A stretch of DNA of 64,000 nucleotides from Orbilia blumenaviensis (taxonomy: Eukaryota > Ascomycota > Orbiliomycetes > Orbiliales > Orbiliaceae): NCBI GenBank assembly GCA_036872755.1, contig JAVHNS010000003.1, positions 620,001-684,000 of the forward strand, in the 5' to 3' direction. Positions 31,378 to 44,234 of the stretch are shown here, one piece after another (the stretch's first letter is position 1; the number at the start of each line of letters is the position of its first letter). The position numbers and the translations under genes were made by a program. The notes beneath the pieces are model-generated. The model did not search any database. It was not told where the DNA came from and saw only the letters and a list, made by a program, of their open reading frames with translations.

Positions 31378-34300
31378 GATGCTACGTTCAGAACAAGCCG
31401 GCGTCGTGCAGTCAAATGTAATAGGAGTCAAGTTGTCGAAGAGATCTTCTGGGAAGTCGAGATTGAGAACTGGCAATGGCAATTGCAAACAATGTTAGAT
31501 CGACTTTTTCGGTGAGAGTTCCAACGAACGATCAAGCTTTGGATAGCAAGCGCAATTTCTTTCGTAGATGAAAAATTGGATAGGTAGTAAAAGTGTCCCA
31601 GACAAGAAAGTGTATACAGCAGTTTCCAAAAATGTCAAAGTCTCGGTACATGCTTCCTCTGTACCACTATATATAAAATTCGCTCGTCACCGCAGCGAAA
31701 CAGGGTTTCTGGGTAACTCCCATCTGGGGATGTTTGCAGGGGTATCGGTGCGGAGAAGAGTGGATGCGACCGACTAGTGGTCGCAAACTGTCCGGGGTGC
31801 CTCAAGCATGTGGACAGCTGCTAGCGTCAACGCTCTCTTCAACCAACAGGATTCTCGCAAACCGCAAGCTCCCTGCATGGTCTGCGCACCAGCAGTAGCA
31901 GAGTTTGACTCTGCAACTCTGACGTCGGTTGGTTTAACTCGGCGAAGCAAAAGTGGATATCTTACCTGGGAGAGAAAGAGGGGTTGTAGCCGGCCGGGGC
32001 ACTCCATAGTCGCGTGAGTGCGCAGATGTGGGCACGAAGGCATGAAAGGAAGTGGGTGGTCTGGCATTAGTAACTCTTGGAGGAGGATAAGTGGGCACAG
32101 GCACAGGCACAGAGACCGGAACTATTGGCACGATTGGCACAGATGCGGACACAGATGCGGGCTCCGAACTGGAGGCAGCACTTTTGCGTTTGCCCGCTTG
32201 CTTTCTCCTCCTATTTCGAGGTAAAAGTGGCCCGATGACATCCATGCTGAGTCCGATAGGCTATGAGGCCAAGAGGTGGTATAACAGCGCTATTAAACCG
32301 GCAGCTCTGGAGAAGCCCGACAGACCTAGCAAATATTTGCAAACGGTGCGGGAACTGAGAAACAACAATCGTATGAGGAATTGTCAATACAACAGTTAGC
32401 ACACGTCTGATATCGCTGAATAGCTTGGGATCCCTTGAGAAATAAAACTTGGCGGTATTATCAGCGTCGTGATATTGTACGGTAATTGGATTGTATGCCC
32501 GAGACAGGACTGCAATAGAACAGGGTCCTCCCTTCAAAATATATAACGAAAAAAACTCAGCATTTCTTTTGCTTCGAGTACGCAAGTCTTCCCTGCGCCA
32601 GAAGGAGTCTTTCGTGCAAAGTCGGAAGACCGCGTTGCATACTTCAAATGCTGTCTAAAAATTCACAGCCGCCACAGTGGAGCCTGTTGTGAATTCAATT
32701 GGCCGTCTTGGAGGCCATTGGCAATGAAATTAGATGGTCCCAAATCTAGGCCATCTTCGTCGCAATTGTGGCATTCGATCTCGGGTATCTTTGACGAACT
32801 CCAGATCCGTGGGCGTTGATAGACGGAGTTTCAGTTTTAGTCATGTCTGTTCCCGTGTGTTTCTGCAGGGGACCTTTCGTAAATAGGAGGAGCGGAGTCT
32901 TGGTGAACCGCCAGGCGGCAAGCATTGGCTTTTCAATTTTAAGAAAGACTAGCGTATTGCAATTGCAATTGCATTGCGTGCAGGCATTGCATTCTAAGAA
33001 CTGCTAAGCAACATTGGGCACATCTAATAAGCTTTGCTGAGAAAACATCGAACGCCTCCGTTAATATTTCAATCAATTTCATGCGAAATCACACGATGTT
33101 ATGGTCTATGAATCAAGCCAACCTTTCTGACTCCATGATCGAGATCCTGCTTGCTTGGCATCGGCTCCGTCGGTAAATATTAATTGTGGCTGCCGGACGA
33201 GGGTCTTGTTGGTAAAGATTGCAGGTTGAAATGGGTAAAAAGTGGTTCCCATGGGCAGACCACCACAACTTGCACTTGGCTATGCATTTCATTTATCCCG
33301 CTGCATCCTGCAACGCTCGCCCGCTCGAGGGGAGAAAATTCTGAGCAAGTGCAGTAGTGGTTAAGGGAAAATTTTTTCCTTACTAGAGAATAGATATCGA
33401 CATGATGCATATGTTTGCCTTGAGCATAAGCGTGCACTGTTCTCGAACCATACTGTCAAGCCACCTGATCGATCTTTCGCTTCGGTGGTCAGGGCCCTGA
33501 CCCGACCACCCTTGTTCCTAAAAAGCCGACCTCGCTGCTGAGCCAATCGTCATTGCGCCGACGGGATCATGTGGCTTCTTTGGGAAACGTGCCCAATTCA
33601 GTATCAGACCATTACTTTGCCACATTCAATCTTTTCCAAAAATTTTTCCCTTGGTCTTGAGAGCTCGAGGCTTCGAGGCTTGCAGCCATTCTCGCGACTT
33701 CAGGCTCTCAGCTCAAGGGGAAAGCCGTCAATTGACGTCAAAATCGGTCAATACCGAAATCACGTTCGGAGAATTTCGCGCACTGATCGCATGATAACGC
33801 AACCGTGCTAGAACTAAAATGCACGATGAGGCACCGAGCCCCGCTGAACATGCTTGGAAATTGACGCCGAAATCATGGACGAATGCATCACTATGCCTAA
33901 CCCTCGGCTTGTACGGCCATGCAGAGAGCATCGATATCTCCAAGACTGGATGAATGTTAAGTTTCTTAATTTTCGATGCTGATCCAGCCTAATGTGCTTG
34001 TAGGCCCATAGTTAAGATCTATGGTAACCATGCGGCCGCGAAAATTATGCAGACTTGCAGAGCAATATCTTAAGGATCACAAAGCAACCCGTTTTATGAA
34101 GCTGCCCCGGAATCACATTATCATGGCTCAACGAGCCCATTTCAATTTATCTTCCAAGGGAGATACAAGTACTCAAAGTTCCATGTCTCCGGCCTCTCAA
34201 CTGTTATACACAATGATCAGATTGCCTTACCCTATCTAAGCTTATCGAAATCTTAGACATATACATATGCATACCTTTCTAAGATCTAAATATATAAAAA

Positions 34301-37300
34301 TGGGGCATACAAGCTCAAGTATAGTTCGCTTAACGGTAAAACATCAGTCGGTCGACAGTGGTGTGCATATCATATTCGGAATATAGAGTTAGAGGCCCGA
34401 CAAGGCTACCTCTTTTCGGACTTTTGCTCAATAGCCAAACCCGAAGCATTCAAAAGTATCACGCTTGTGCACAGGGCTGAGATGCACATCGCACCAGCAT
34501 TCACTAAGATATTGGATTCTTTACCTATGTATGCTTGTCATAAAAACTCGCCCCGATCTCCAGAGCCTCGTAGCCTGACAGACCAATCGAATGCTACAAT
34601 TGTAAACAGTTCCCTCCGCGAACTTTCATATCAAAAGCAATTAATCCTAGTCTGTCGAAAGTGCAAATTCTCAGCAGCACTTCTAACCAAAGACGGTAGT
34701 AGCAAGGGGGGTCGGAGCATGCCTGCCCATGCCGTTCCAACATGTTGGTCCATATTTTCCATACCTATGATGCTTGATAGATTATTCTGCTTCTGCAAAC
34801 AGGGTATAATCTTTAATTGAGCAAATCGAATGCACCGGTACCATCTATAGTAATGTCTCGGTATGGTAACCGATACGAGAACCATTGCGCACTCTGGTTT
34901 CATCCATAAATTTATTAGAAGAAGCTATCTCGGCCTTGTTTGCAAGTTTAACCTCACAGCTAGGGACAGAAGTTTGTGCAACCACATGCGCAATGCCAAC
35001 CAGTTGATTATATGCGACTAACAGCTAATGCAATTGATTGTATCTTATAAGCTTATCGATATACTGGTATATGTGATATATTTCGCTAGCGCCCCATCAC
35101 AACATCAACACACTTTAACAATTTAAGGAGTTCGAGGCATTCGAGTTCAAACTATCGTGTACATGGAATTTTTACGTTTAAGAAAGTTAACTGTTCATAG
35201 ACATAGGGTCCTAAAGTACCTCTTTTGAAGGTATACTATTTTGGTACGAGACAGGCTTACGACGGATACTTCGGAGCGAGGTTTTGTCAGGGATAAGGCG
35301 AGTTTTTTTGATTGTCCAATTGTAATATTAGCGTAAAAGCACACTAATTGCTAATCAAGCATCCGTCAGAGTCTTTTAAGAACTAGATATCATAACGATG
35401 GGGAGTGTTTTTATACTCGGGCCACCAGTATAGATATTTCAGTACCGTCGATGTTTAGGGATGTGAACTGTTTGTTGGGCTATGCCAGCGAGGCTGTGAT
35501 GGAAGGGTAATAAAAGTTAGGGATGAATATTAAGGTGTCCGGGACTAATTTAATCGTCAGCAGCTTGGTTTAAGCTACTCTCGGCGATTCGGTCATGACC
35601 GGTCTTATTTTTGATGAATTTAGCATTCAGCAGTCCTCTAGTCGTGAGCTTTATTTGGCAATTAATTTTGTGGCGTATGTATTGAGGTTCTTGAGTTATT
35701 TTGATCAATTGAAAAATGGACCCCTAAAGCTTACTAGAACACTGTCGATGCTTGATGTAAACGGTTGTACAATTGTGTACTCCAGTATAGCGCAGTAAGC
35801 TGTAGCAACCTCAAATAATTATACTCTCTTAATGCTTATAAGCTTGCTTTACTGTAAACCCCGTAGCGTACGTCCGGTGCCTTGAAAGCCAATTGAATGA
35901 TCACGACTTCCCGTAGAATATCCCATTAGCTATCTTCAAATGTATTGGATAAAATGGAACACTAATGATGGGGAGAATTGGCTCACGTGCTCTTGGTCCG
36001 GATTTTAGTTATTAATATAGTTTTAGTCAGAGTATCTATCAATATAAATATATTAGGAATGCGTGGATGATGTCAACCAGCATATAATTTTATAAATATT
36101 ATCAATCAGACATGAGACTAGTTTCGTAAACTAGTCTTCACGAAATGGCCCGCAAGGAACTACTTTGGCCACTATAGGCCCCTCGGCCCTTTATGCCCAT
36201 TCATCACGGTAAGTGGTCCGGAGACTAGATGATAATAGTTGACTTATAATTATATATATATTTGCCACCTCGCTGCTAGTCTATTCCAGCGCCCGCTAAC
36301 TTTCTTGTCTATCGATTCCACTTCCCATGCATCCTTCTACAATAGCGGGGTTCTCAAAATATCGCAATTTCATCTGGATCATCGTGCTCTGAGTAATAAA
36401 ACTTGAAATCTTGGCAACGTGATGTTTTGAATGCTACAGTACTGCAGCAGGCCAAACCATTATCGATACTCCCGATTTTTAGATCTGACAAAAGCAATAT
36501 TAATATTCATATATTTACAACGAGACCACTGAAGATATACATGTCTCGTAAGATACTGTCTGGAAATTAATCAATACCACAATACCGGCTTCCTCAGCCG
36601 AACTGACTAACACATGGCTGTGCTACATGTTAGATCCAACCTGTTGGATAAAAAGTAAGCCGATAATCATATGTTGTCTACCCTAGCTATCACCAAATCT
36701 CAGACCATTCAAGTCGTTTATCTAATTCACAAGGGTCCCCCAGCATACCTGCTTCATATCAACTTGCATACCAGGCATCGTAGCCTAATCGTACCTTCTC
36801 ATTCGCGCATATACATGCCCTAATCCACTTGAACCCTTTCCCACTCGTGGTTACCCTACAAATATTAAAAAGCAATTGGTCCAGATTTCGAAATTTTCGT
36901 TGCCATCCAGCAGACCCGTGACTATAGCGATTGGCTTGTGTTTACGAGGTGATAATGCGATATATGTGTACTACTCCGCAGACCCGAGCTTCTGAATAGC
37001 CGTGCATTTTTTTTTTTTTTCCTTCTCTGTCTCTCTTGGTATAGTATGTGAATCGAATCGGCTAATGAATTCCCACTACCCGACAGTACTCGTCCTTCCA
37101 AGGTCTGAAAGTTCGAGATCCTAAGAATCGATCCACTTTTTAAAGAACGTCTAGCTTGTGAGAAGCTTATTGATATCAATTGAGCCCTCGACTCCACTCT
37201 AGCTAACTACTAGCGGGCGCTTCAACGGAAGAGTGCTTTAACGGGGACCCGGTTTTTCCTTTTTCATATGCCGACATAGCGCTCCAACAGCTGCAGTGTC

Positions 37301-38928
37301 AAAAGCCGAACCCCATATAATTGTCATAATACGGTATTTACCGGCATCATCCACCCGACACCCCGACCCCGCATCCAAATCCGCGTGAACACAAAAAAGA
37401 AGACTCCAGACTCTTTTTTTATTCCATCACCCCTCACTCCATTCTTTTCCTTTTTTTTTTTTTTTTTTTCCCTAAGAAAAAAGGGGGGGTGGAAAAGGTC
37501 TAAAAATTGTGGGGCCAAACGCAAAATGGTGCAACCTAAACCTGTCCACTATCTCGTGCATCATGCAGAGGGTTAACTCGAGGGGACTGTGGGGTTTTTT
37601 TCATGTTGGTTCCAAGAAAACGAAAAAAACAGATCCCCCGTTGGACCAACCAGGCTCGCATAACGGGACGCAAAAGGGGCACATGACGATTTACAACCTG
37701 CATAAAAATTCGTTTTTTTCTCTTCGTTCTGAAGGACCAAACGCGAAAAAGGAAACAATTTAGGTGGGACCCAAACCTGGAGGTCTTTTTGTTTGGTTGA
37801 TGGACGGCTCGTCCTGCGGGTTGGAATGGATTAGGTAACAATCGTCGGATATCTTTAGGTGAGATATCGTATGCATAAGTACTACTGTTGAAGATTGAGG
37901 CGAGTCATACGTATGTAGATTGGTATTTACAAAAGTATTCACAGCATTTGGACAATCGTTTTACGTATGTGGACGTAGTTAGGTTTCGATAAGGACAGTT
38001 GTGGTTGAGCGTGGTTACAAAGCCCGACCTAATACTTGAAACACATGCATGGGGAAACTTGGACAGAATTGGTATGCTGAAGGAAAACATTATATTCAAA
38101 ATAAGATTCAAGATAACCAGCTCGCAAATTTTTTTCGAATATCAAAGAGATGCATGCGTTAAAGATTTGCGGGAGACTATAATCGAATTGGAAACAATAA
38201 AAACGATAAATACCCATACCTTTCTTGAATCTCTCTATTCCTACTTTGACCTGGAAGTATCATTTTTAAAAAAAGAATGCCAAAAAATATATATAAACAA
38301 AAAAAAAAAAAAAAAATGAAGCATAACGCAGTTTTTTGTTTCAACTCAGTCTGTACACGAAATAAAAGTATGACAATGGCAGAATCAAATCGAGCAGTGA
38401 AAGTTGTATCCCGGTCCGGTTATCCAGTGTAATCAGCAAATTTAAAATCCCGTGTCTACAATGGACGCATCAAACAAGGCAGATCAAAACAAAACAATCC
38501 AAGGATAGCAAAAATGCAGGACCCGAAATATCGGGATGCTAAGCCGCACGCAACAGACAAGACCGTGGAGGTATGGCCTCAAAAAGGACTAATAAGTGCA
38601 ATAAGCATCAACAAGAATATTAAAATTAAGATGATAAAGACAGAACGGATAGTACAGGTGACCAGGCGTGACGCCAAAAATGATGCTTTCGGCAATGCCA
38701 TCATGAAATAAATAAATCATGAGAGCTGGAGAAATATCAAAACACTTAGACGCAAAAGAAAGATAACTCAAACTCCCCAATACCTTCTTCTAATGTGTAT
38801 GTGTAAAGGACCGCTTTTGTTGTTGAGTAAACACCCAACCGAATTAGAGAGAAAAGTCGTTGTTTAGTCGTTCGAATTTTTTTTTATCGAGATGTCGTTC
38901 AAAGAAAACTTGTCGGGCATACCGTTCC
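31378..38928. other. Gene-poor region, about 7.5 kb
   Basis: At 31934-32400 both strands carry competing open frames over a GGCACA/TGTGCC short repeat (minus: VPIVPIVPVSVPVPVP; plus: GTGTGTETGTIGTIGT). A strong donor-like CAG/GTAAGA occurs on the minus strand near 31960. I could not build a convincing gene on either strand. From 32650 to 38900 no coding frame was recognised. It includes the repeat hairpin at 36115-36154, a T19 run (37451-37469) and an A17-18 run at about 38300. The right end is the PSP1 gene's 3' flank. Confidence 0.4.
36115..36154. repeat. Hairpin end of the fold-back repeat family (copy B)
   Basis: A perfect 10-bp inverted repeat (AGACTAGTTT, 3-nt loop CGT, AAACTAGTCT) at 36115-36137 is followed by TCACGAAATGGCCCGC. 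It aligns with the ends of the 27933-28020 element and with 7162-7194. I did not find a matching opposite end nearby, so this may be a solo or truncated copy. Confidence 0.55.
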
Positions 38929-41900
38929 TCAACCTTGACGGAATTCTAGCCCCTGTCCATGTGGGCTAGTATTACCATTTTGATTATTCATGTAATACCC
39001 GCTGTTTTGCTGTTGTTGTGGAAGATGGCTAAAGTCCTGATGTGGGACTACACCGTGTGTGGTTTGGCGGATTGGATAGATAGCAATTGCTTGCGGGAGG
39101 GCCATCTGCTGCTGGGCATAGATTTGCTGTGTTCCAGGGGGGACGAGAGCGCGCGGGATGGAAGGAGCATAGGCATATTGTGGAGCTGGGATGCCGAGGT
39201 TTCCGTAATGTTGTTGTATAGCGACATCTGAAAGATGGTCACTGATGACTCCTTGGAGGATTGGAGGACCAGTGTTTATACGCGATCCGATAGGACCACC
39301 ATTAGCATGAGCAAACGAAGCTGGATTCATGGCAGACATCCAGATACGAGTTTTGTAGATTTTGAAAAGATCGGTAACAAGCGAGTTGAAGTTGATATAA
39401 GTATCCGCATAGTAGTAGAAGGTTAATTTTTTCCAGTCCCTATTATATGTATGAGTACGTTGGTTCAGTTTAGCAGAAAATTGGGGCTAAGGCTTACATC
39501 TGGAACTCAGCATCCAAGATTTCCATTGGAAGCCGGTGCTCGAGGACTTTTTGCTGACAGACCCTCTTGGCCTTTGCTTCGTTCGCTTCCTTGTCACGCA
39601 AAGTCTGGATTTCATGGACTTGAGCCAGGCGTTTGATCATCTTCGGCTTAAGCTCCGCTGCAGACGGGTCTGGGTTTTGGTTAGGGTTTAAAGCTGGGTC
39701 TCCCATGCTTTGACCGTTTACGAGGGTCGGAGTCGGTCCCGCGGCCGCGTTTGGAGGAGCTGCCCCACCTGGTCGGCGGTTGGAGAACATCATCAACCAC
39801 TCATAATGCCGGGCCGCGGCTTCTTCCTTGAGCGCCTTGGCTTGGTTCCAGGTGACATTTTCCCCGGTCACGGTACCCAAATCCGTCCCTCTGTCAGCTT
39901 CGACAATTACAAGATCGCCATTCTTAACTCTGAGACCAGTCCCTTCTTGTACAAAGAACACGTCTGCACGGCATGCTTTGAATGAGACAAGATACAACAA
40001 TTGGTTGTTTCGAGGAGCCATCTGTGCGAGTGGAGGGTACGCTGGTTGGTATATACCAGCTGGCCCGTTCATAATTCGCTGTTGCTCCGGAGAAATGCTC
40101 AATGGGGGAACTTCATTTGGTGCAAATCCTGACCTGAGAACGGGATTCGGGTTAAGTCCATGACCATGTAGCTGTTGCTCTCCCATGAGGTAGTTGTCAA
40201 AATTGATTACTATTGGAAGCATGTATTAGCATGAGATAGTCACATGGCCTGAGAACGTGGGACATACCTTCGGGCTGGGTTGGGCTGGTATTGGCGTACT
40301 GATCCAAGACCTGGCTGTTCTGGGTGATGCTATACTCTTCCCCGGGCAGTTTCGAAAGCGGGCCAGCAAAAGAATGTCGACGACTCTGGCTCCCGAGATC
40401 CTCTTCATTTCCAAATGGGATTCCCACATTTTGCCAATGCTGCTTCTTGAGAAGTTCCAGCCGCTGATTTTCTGGGAAATTAGTACTACGGGGCGCCTCG
40501 CTGAATCGGCGGCCTAAATTAGATGCCTCGAATCCACGATTGTGGCCAAAGAACCCGGAGGATGCTAGAGCGTCAACTTCATCATCATCGGCCAGTGCGT
40601 TTTCGAAATCATCGGATCGGTCCGTAGGGTTTGTGTCACTAGTTCGACCCGAAGCGGCTGTGATGGTTCGAGCTGAACTCGAGGCAGTAGAGATAGTACG
40701 GCCCCTATACCCCACCGAGCCATATTGCCGCGAATGACTGGCGTATCCTGGTTGCGTAGAGCCCAAAGTTTCAAGCGGGGATTCCTCATATCTTTCTTCA
40801 ATATGATCTGGGGCCTCAAAGACACTCCTCAAAGGACTACCGTTGGCGTAATGTTCTTCGGAGAGCAGACTCGGGCGGGAGGGCCGATGGTTTAATCCAG
40901 ACAGTCTTGAGAGGGTATGATGGGCGGGCGGGGACAGTCTAGGCCTCGCTTGGTCTTCTAACTCACGCTGACCCACAGAAAACGACATGGATCTATAATT
41001 CCGTGGTTGAGGATTTGGAGGGATCGGGATTGACAGATCGCTGGAACTACCAGGAAGCAAGGATGTCGGCGATTGGATAGCGTCTGTGTTCGAATACAGT
41101 GACCCAGGGCCGGTGCTGGTGAGAATCGAACCAACGAGGCCTTTCTGTGGATTTTTCCGGGAAGATGATCCTTGGTTCCATATTGAACCGGCACTCCAGG
41201 TCAAATTGATAGAAGCCTTTCTCTCCTGCGAATTCTTGGATGCTGGCCAACCGGAAAGCTCAGCTAACGGGCTTGATGGGTTAGATTCCGGCAGCAAGGG
41301 TTCATGGCCATTCTGGGTATTCAGGGCTCGGTTACGGTTGGAAAATTCGGCTGCATACGAAGGACGTCTGGAAGACATTGTGGAAATGCTCTCTAGCTTA
41401 GGATTCTTTAGGCCCGGTGGGAAATATGACGCCGATTGGTCCTGCTCTTCGTCTGACGAAGCCAGCGCATCGGATTCGGGTGTCTTACGATACATATCTT
41501 CTGATGCATATGCCATCGGATCAAGGGAGCCACTGAAGGTGTTGGAGTTAAAGGGGGGTTTGACTCCAGGCATCCTTGCGTTGATGGTCTTCGAATTGGC
41601 TTGCACAGGCGCAATTGGTTCAGGGAGGTCCTTGGGTGAATCCACACTGGAGACTTCGCTCAAACGCGGGGTATTTGTCGATTGGGACTCTGACATCCTA
41701 TCGTCCGAAGGAACCGAGTTTGTCACAAGAGGCAGAGGATTTAAGCCACGTTGAGAGAATATGGTGTTGTTTGCGGGCGGGAAGGCCTTTTCCAGAGGTT
41801 GGCGAGCGACGACCTCTTGGAGGTAATCGTGATGCTGCTGCCGAGTTAGATCTGGAAGGTGACCAGAAAATCCAGACTAGAACGAGCAAGCAGGTAACTT

Positions 41901-42012
41901 GTTAGCCGGATTTGTTCAAACACTTCCCCCAGAATTACGGCGCATCCGCCAGATGGAGATCCGGAGACATAGATATAGATGTCGGTACGTATGCACTTGC
42001 CAGTTTACTCAT
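38929..42012 (-). CDS. PSP1: PSP1 C-terminal-domain protein
   Basis: Three confident exons: 41876-40268, 40209-39498 and 39439-38929, with 58-bp introns (GTATGT to CAATAG; GTAAGC to AATAG). They give 944 codons including the stop. A further 5' exon is likely because the frame meets TTCTAG with a CTAAC branch just before 41876. The ATG at 42012 followed by a GTACCG donor at 41988 would add MSKLASAY, but this start is uncertain; an internal ATG (MSESQS) near 41697 is the alternative. The first 550 residues are Ser/Pro-rich and disordered. The PSP1 domain follows: NQLLYLVSFKACRADVFFV, then GDLVIVEADRGTDLGTVTGE, and across the last junction KKLTFYYYADTYINFNSLV, FKIYKTRIWM. It has a Gln-rich tail. 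Yeast Psp1 is linked to suppression of polymerase-alpha mutants and to mRNP granules; the molecular role is unclear. Confidence 0.88.
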
Positions 42013-43423
42013 ATGAAAGTATGCTCAGGAAGATTGAAGAAATCTCCCTGTTTAGGAATAATATTTCAGAGGTTTCCCAGACCAAAACTATGCGAGCCGG
42101 TGCGATTGCTCCACTCGACTTTCCGTATGAAACCCAACGTGTGACGGCAAACCAGGACTGGAACTAGGGAAAGTGCTAACACCACCTTGCTTGGCGGCAG
42201 CCGACACCTGCGCAACGAGACTCGCTCGCACTGACGCTGGGAAGGACGAGTGGTATGTACCCACTTGGGATCCCTAGAGAAGGATGGCTGTGAGTTTTGA
42301 CTGTGCGTGGAAGCTAGAGGCCAGAAGCTAGAAGGGGAAAGGAGCCGGCGTCCTGCGATACGACTTACCCTCGGGAGTCTCGTTCGTGGAAAAACAGAGT
42401 TCGAGTAAGCTCGCCCTGGCTGAATGAATGAATGGATGGATGGGTGAACGGTTCGGAAAGCGAACTATTTTTATTACAGGAGAGAGTCGAAGCAGTCAAG
42501 CAGGCAGACAGGCAGTCAAGCAAGCACGAGGGGCCAACTCAGGGTTCAGCGCCGCGTTGTCCGTCCAGGCACCCGAAGGTCTAAGGGGTAAGTCCACTGG
42601 TCGTGAAGTCGGGTGAGATCCGGGAAAGCTGGATGATTTGCGGGGAAAGAGGAGAGGTCGTCTATCTATCAGGCGATATTGAGAAGGCGGGAGGATTTTA
42701 AGTTGGTCCAACTTAAGTTTCCCCGTGAGAATTGACGACTGGCTGCCAATAGAGTTAAGTTGTTGGCCCTGTCTCAGCCCAGGGAAGAGGCAGGCCCATG
42801 CGCGATTGAATCCAAAAGATGGAAATAGAATGGGACGGGGAGATGAACCGGCGGTGTTTTTCTTTTTTGTCCTTTACTTTTCTTTCTTTTTCAAAAAAAA
42901 CGATGGTAGTGGGAAAGAGAAAAGAGAAAATAGAAGAGGAAAAATTCGGGGAGATGTTGGAATACAAGATGAAGTCTGAATTTCAGCTGACCTCCAAGAC
43001 AAGTAGTATCCGGCGCAGGAGATCTGAGGAAGTACTAAATATCGACCCAAACTCTATGGCTATTCTTGGCCAATTCGAATTCCTGGGATGCAGCAATGTT
43101 TGCAAGAGGATATGATATCCAAAACGACAATTCCAAAAGCCTCTAGGTCTAGCAATCGTTCTGCGCCGCAAGGGGAGGTTTTGTCGATGTAAATGAGCAA
43201 GCAGGAAGGTAGGAAGTTAAAGAAGTAACAACAATAGCAGTATCAGCAGTATCAACGGTATCAACAGCAGCAGCAGGAGCAGCAGGAAGCACTAGTAGCA
43301 GCAGACACTACTTCGAGCTAAGCTATGTGTATGTTAAAATGTTATGTAGTATGTCATGTAATTGCAAGTTAGTCGTAAGCCCGAGAGGATGCTCTGGAGC
43401 GGTTATGTATCACGGGGCGGAGA

Positions 43424-43490
43424 ATAAAAATTAAAATAAACCAATAAAATAAAATAAAAATAAAATAAAATAAAATAAAAAATAAAAATT
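43424..43490. repeat. AAAAT microsatellite
   Basis: A run of imperfect AAAAT and AAAAAT units on the plus strand in non-coding DNA. Confidence 0.85.
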
Positions 43491-44202
43491 GCCAAAGTAA
43501 AATAAAGGTAAGATAGAAAGGTCGAGCAATAAGAAAAAAGGAATAAAAGCGAGGTTAGATAACAAAAAGTGTAAGTGGTTCGCAGGGGAAGCTGAAGCCG
43601 AAGGATTCTAACGAGAGAGGCGACAGGAGAAGCTCTGTTGAATAAGTATTAGGCTCTGACGAGACGTCGGGGTCAAGGCGACAGCCAAAACAGGCCACGA
43701 ACCTCCCTGGTCAAGGTGATCGAACGACGAGAGACAGAACAGTGTGGGAGATTCGTTATATCGTCGAGAGTCGTAATGGTGTGCAGAGGAGCATAATCAA
43801 AGACAGGTTAGGAGACTAAAAACGCTGCAACTAAAACCGTCCTATTTCTGACGGGCCAGTTTAGCATGTCTGCACCTCCCTGTAGCTACATGAGGATGCC
43901 GCTGTCTGTCTCTCCCTCTATCTATATAAGATCAAGTTATGTTGGAGGCAGGACATTTGACTCGTTTAATCCGAGCAGAGACCAGGCTCCTCGCTGTACC
44001 TCGAACGACCGAGACAGAAAAAGGTTTGGAGAAAGAAATGTGTATCGTGATCAGTTGTCCACTTTTTCTCGACACCATTCCGTTAGCGGGGAACTAACAA
44101 AAATCTCTCCTGCCCATCTGATTCGTTGGTTCCCAGCTGTCCTGGAGAACCTTTTCGACTGTTCGGTGCAGGGAACATTTTCAAGAAAAGAAAGGAAGCG
44201 CT

Positions 44203-44203
<1 letters not shown>

Positions 44204-44234
<31 letters not shown>
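44204..44234. repeat. Poly(T) run, 31 nt
   Basis: An uninterrupted run of T on the plus strand. Similar runs occur at 27518-27550 (33), 60814-60839 (26), 29275-29293 (19) and 37451-37469 (19), and an A21 run at 14980-15000. Confidence 0.95.

Noticed and set aside
31934..32400. Competing ORFs on both strands with a GGCACA repeat
   Set aside because: The minus frame meets a stop (TAG) just before its Met and the plus frame has no clear start or splice partner. Neither resembles a known family, so no gene was called.
40565..41754. Plus-strand ORFs up to 222 codons across the PSP1 gene
   Set aside because: They are antisense shadows of the Ser-rich PSP1 exon, which is supported by its domain and introns.
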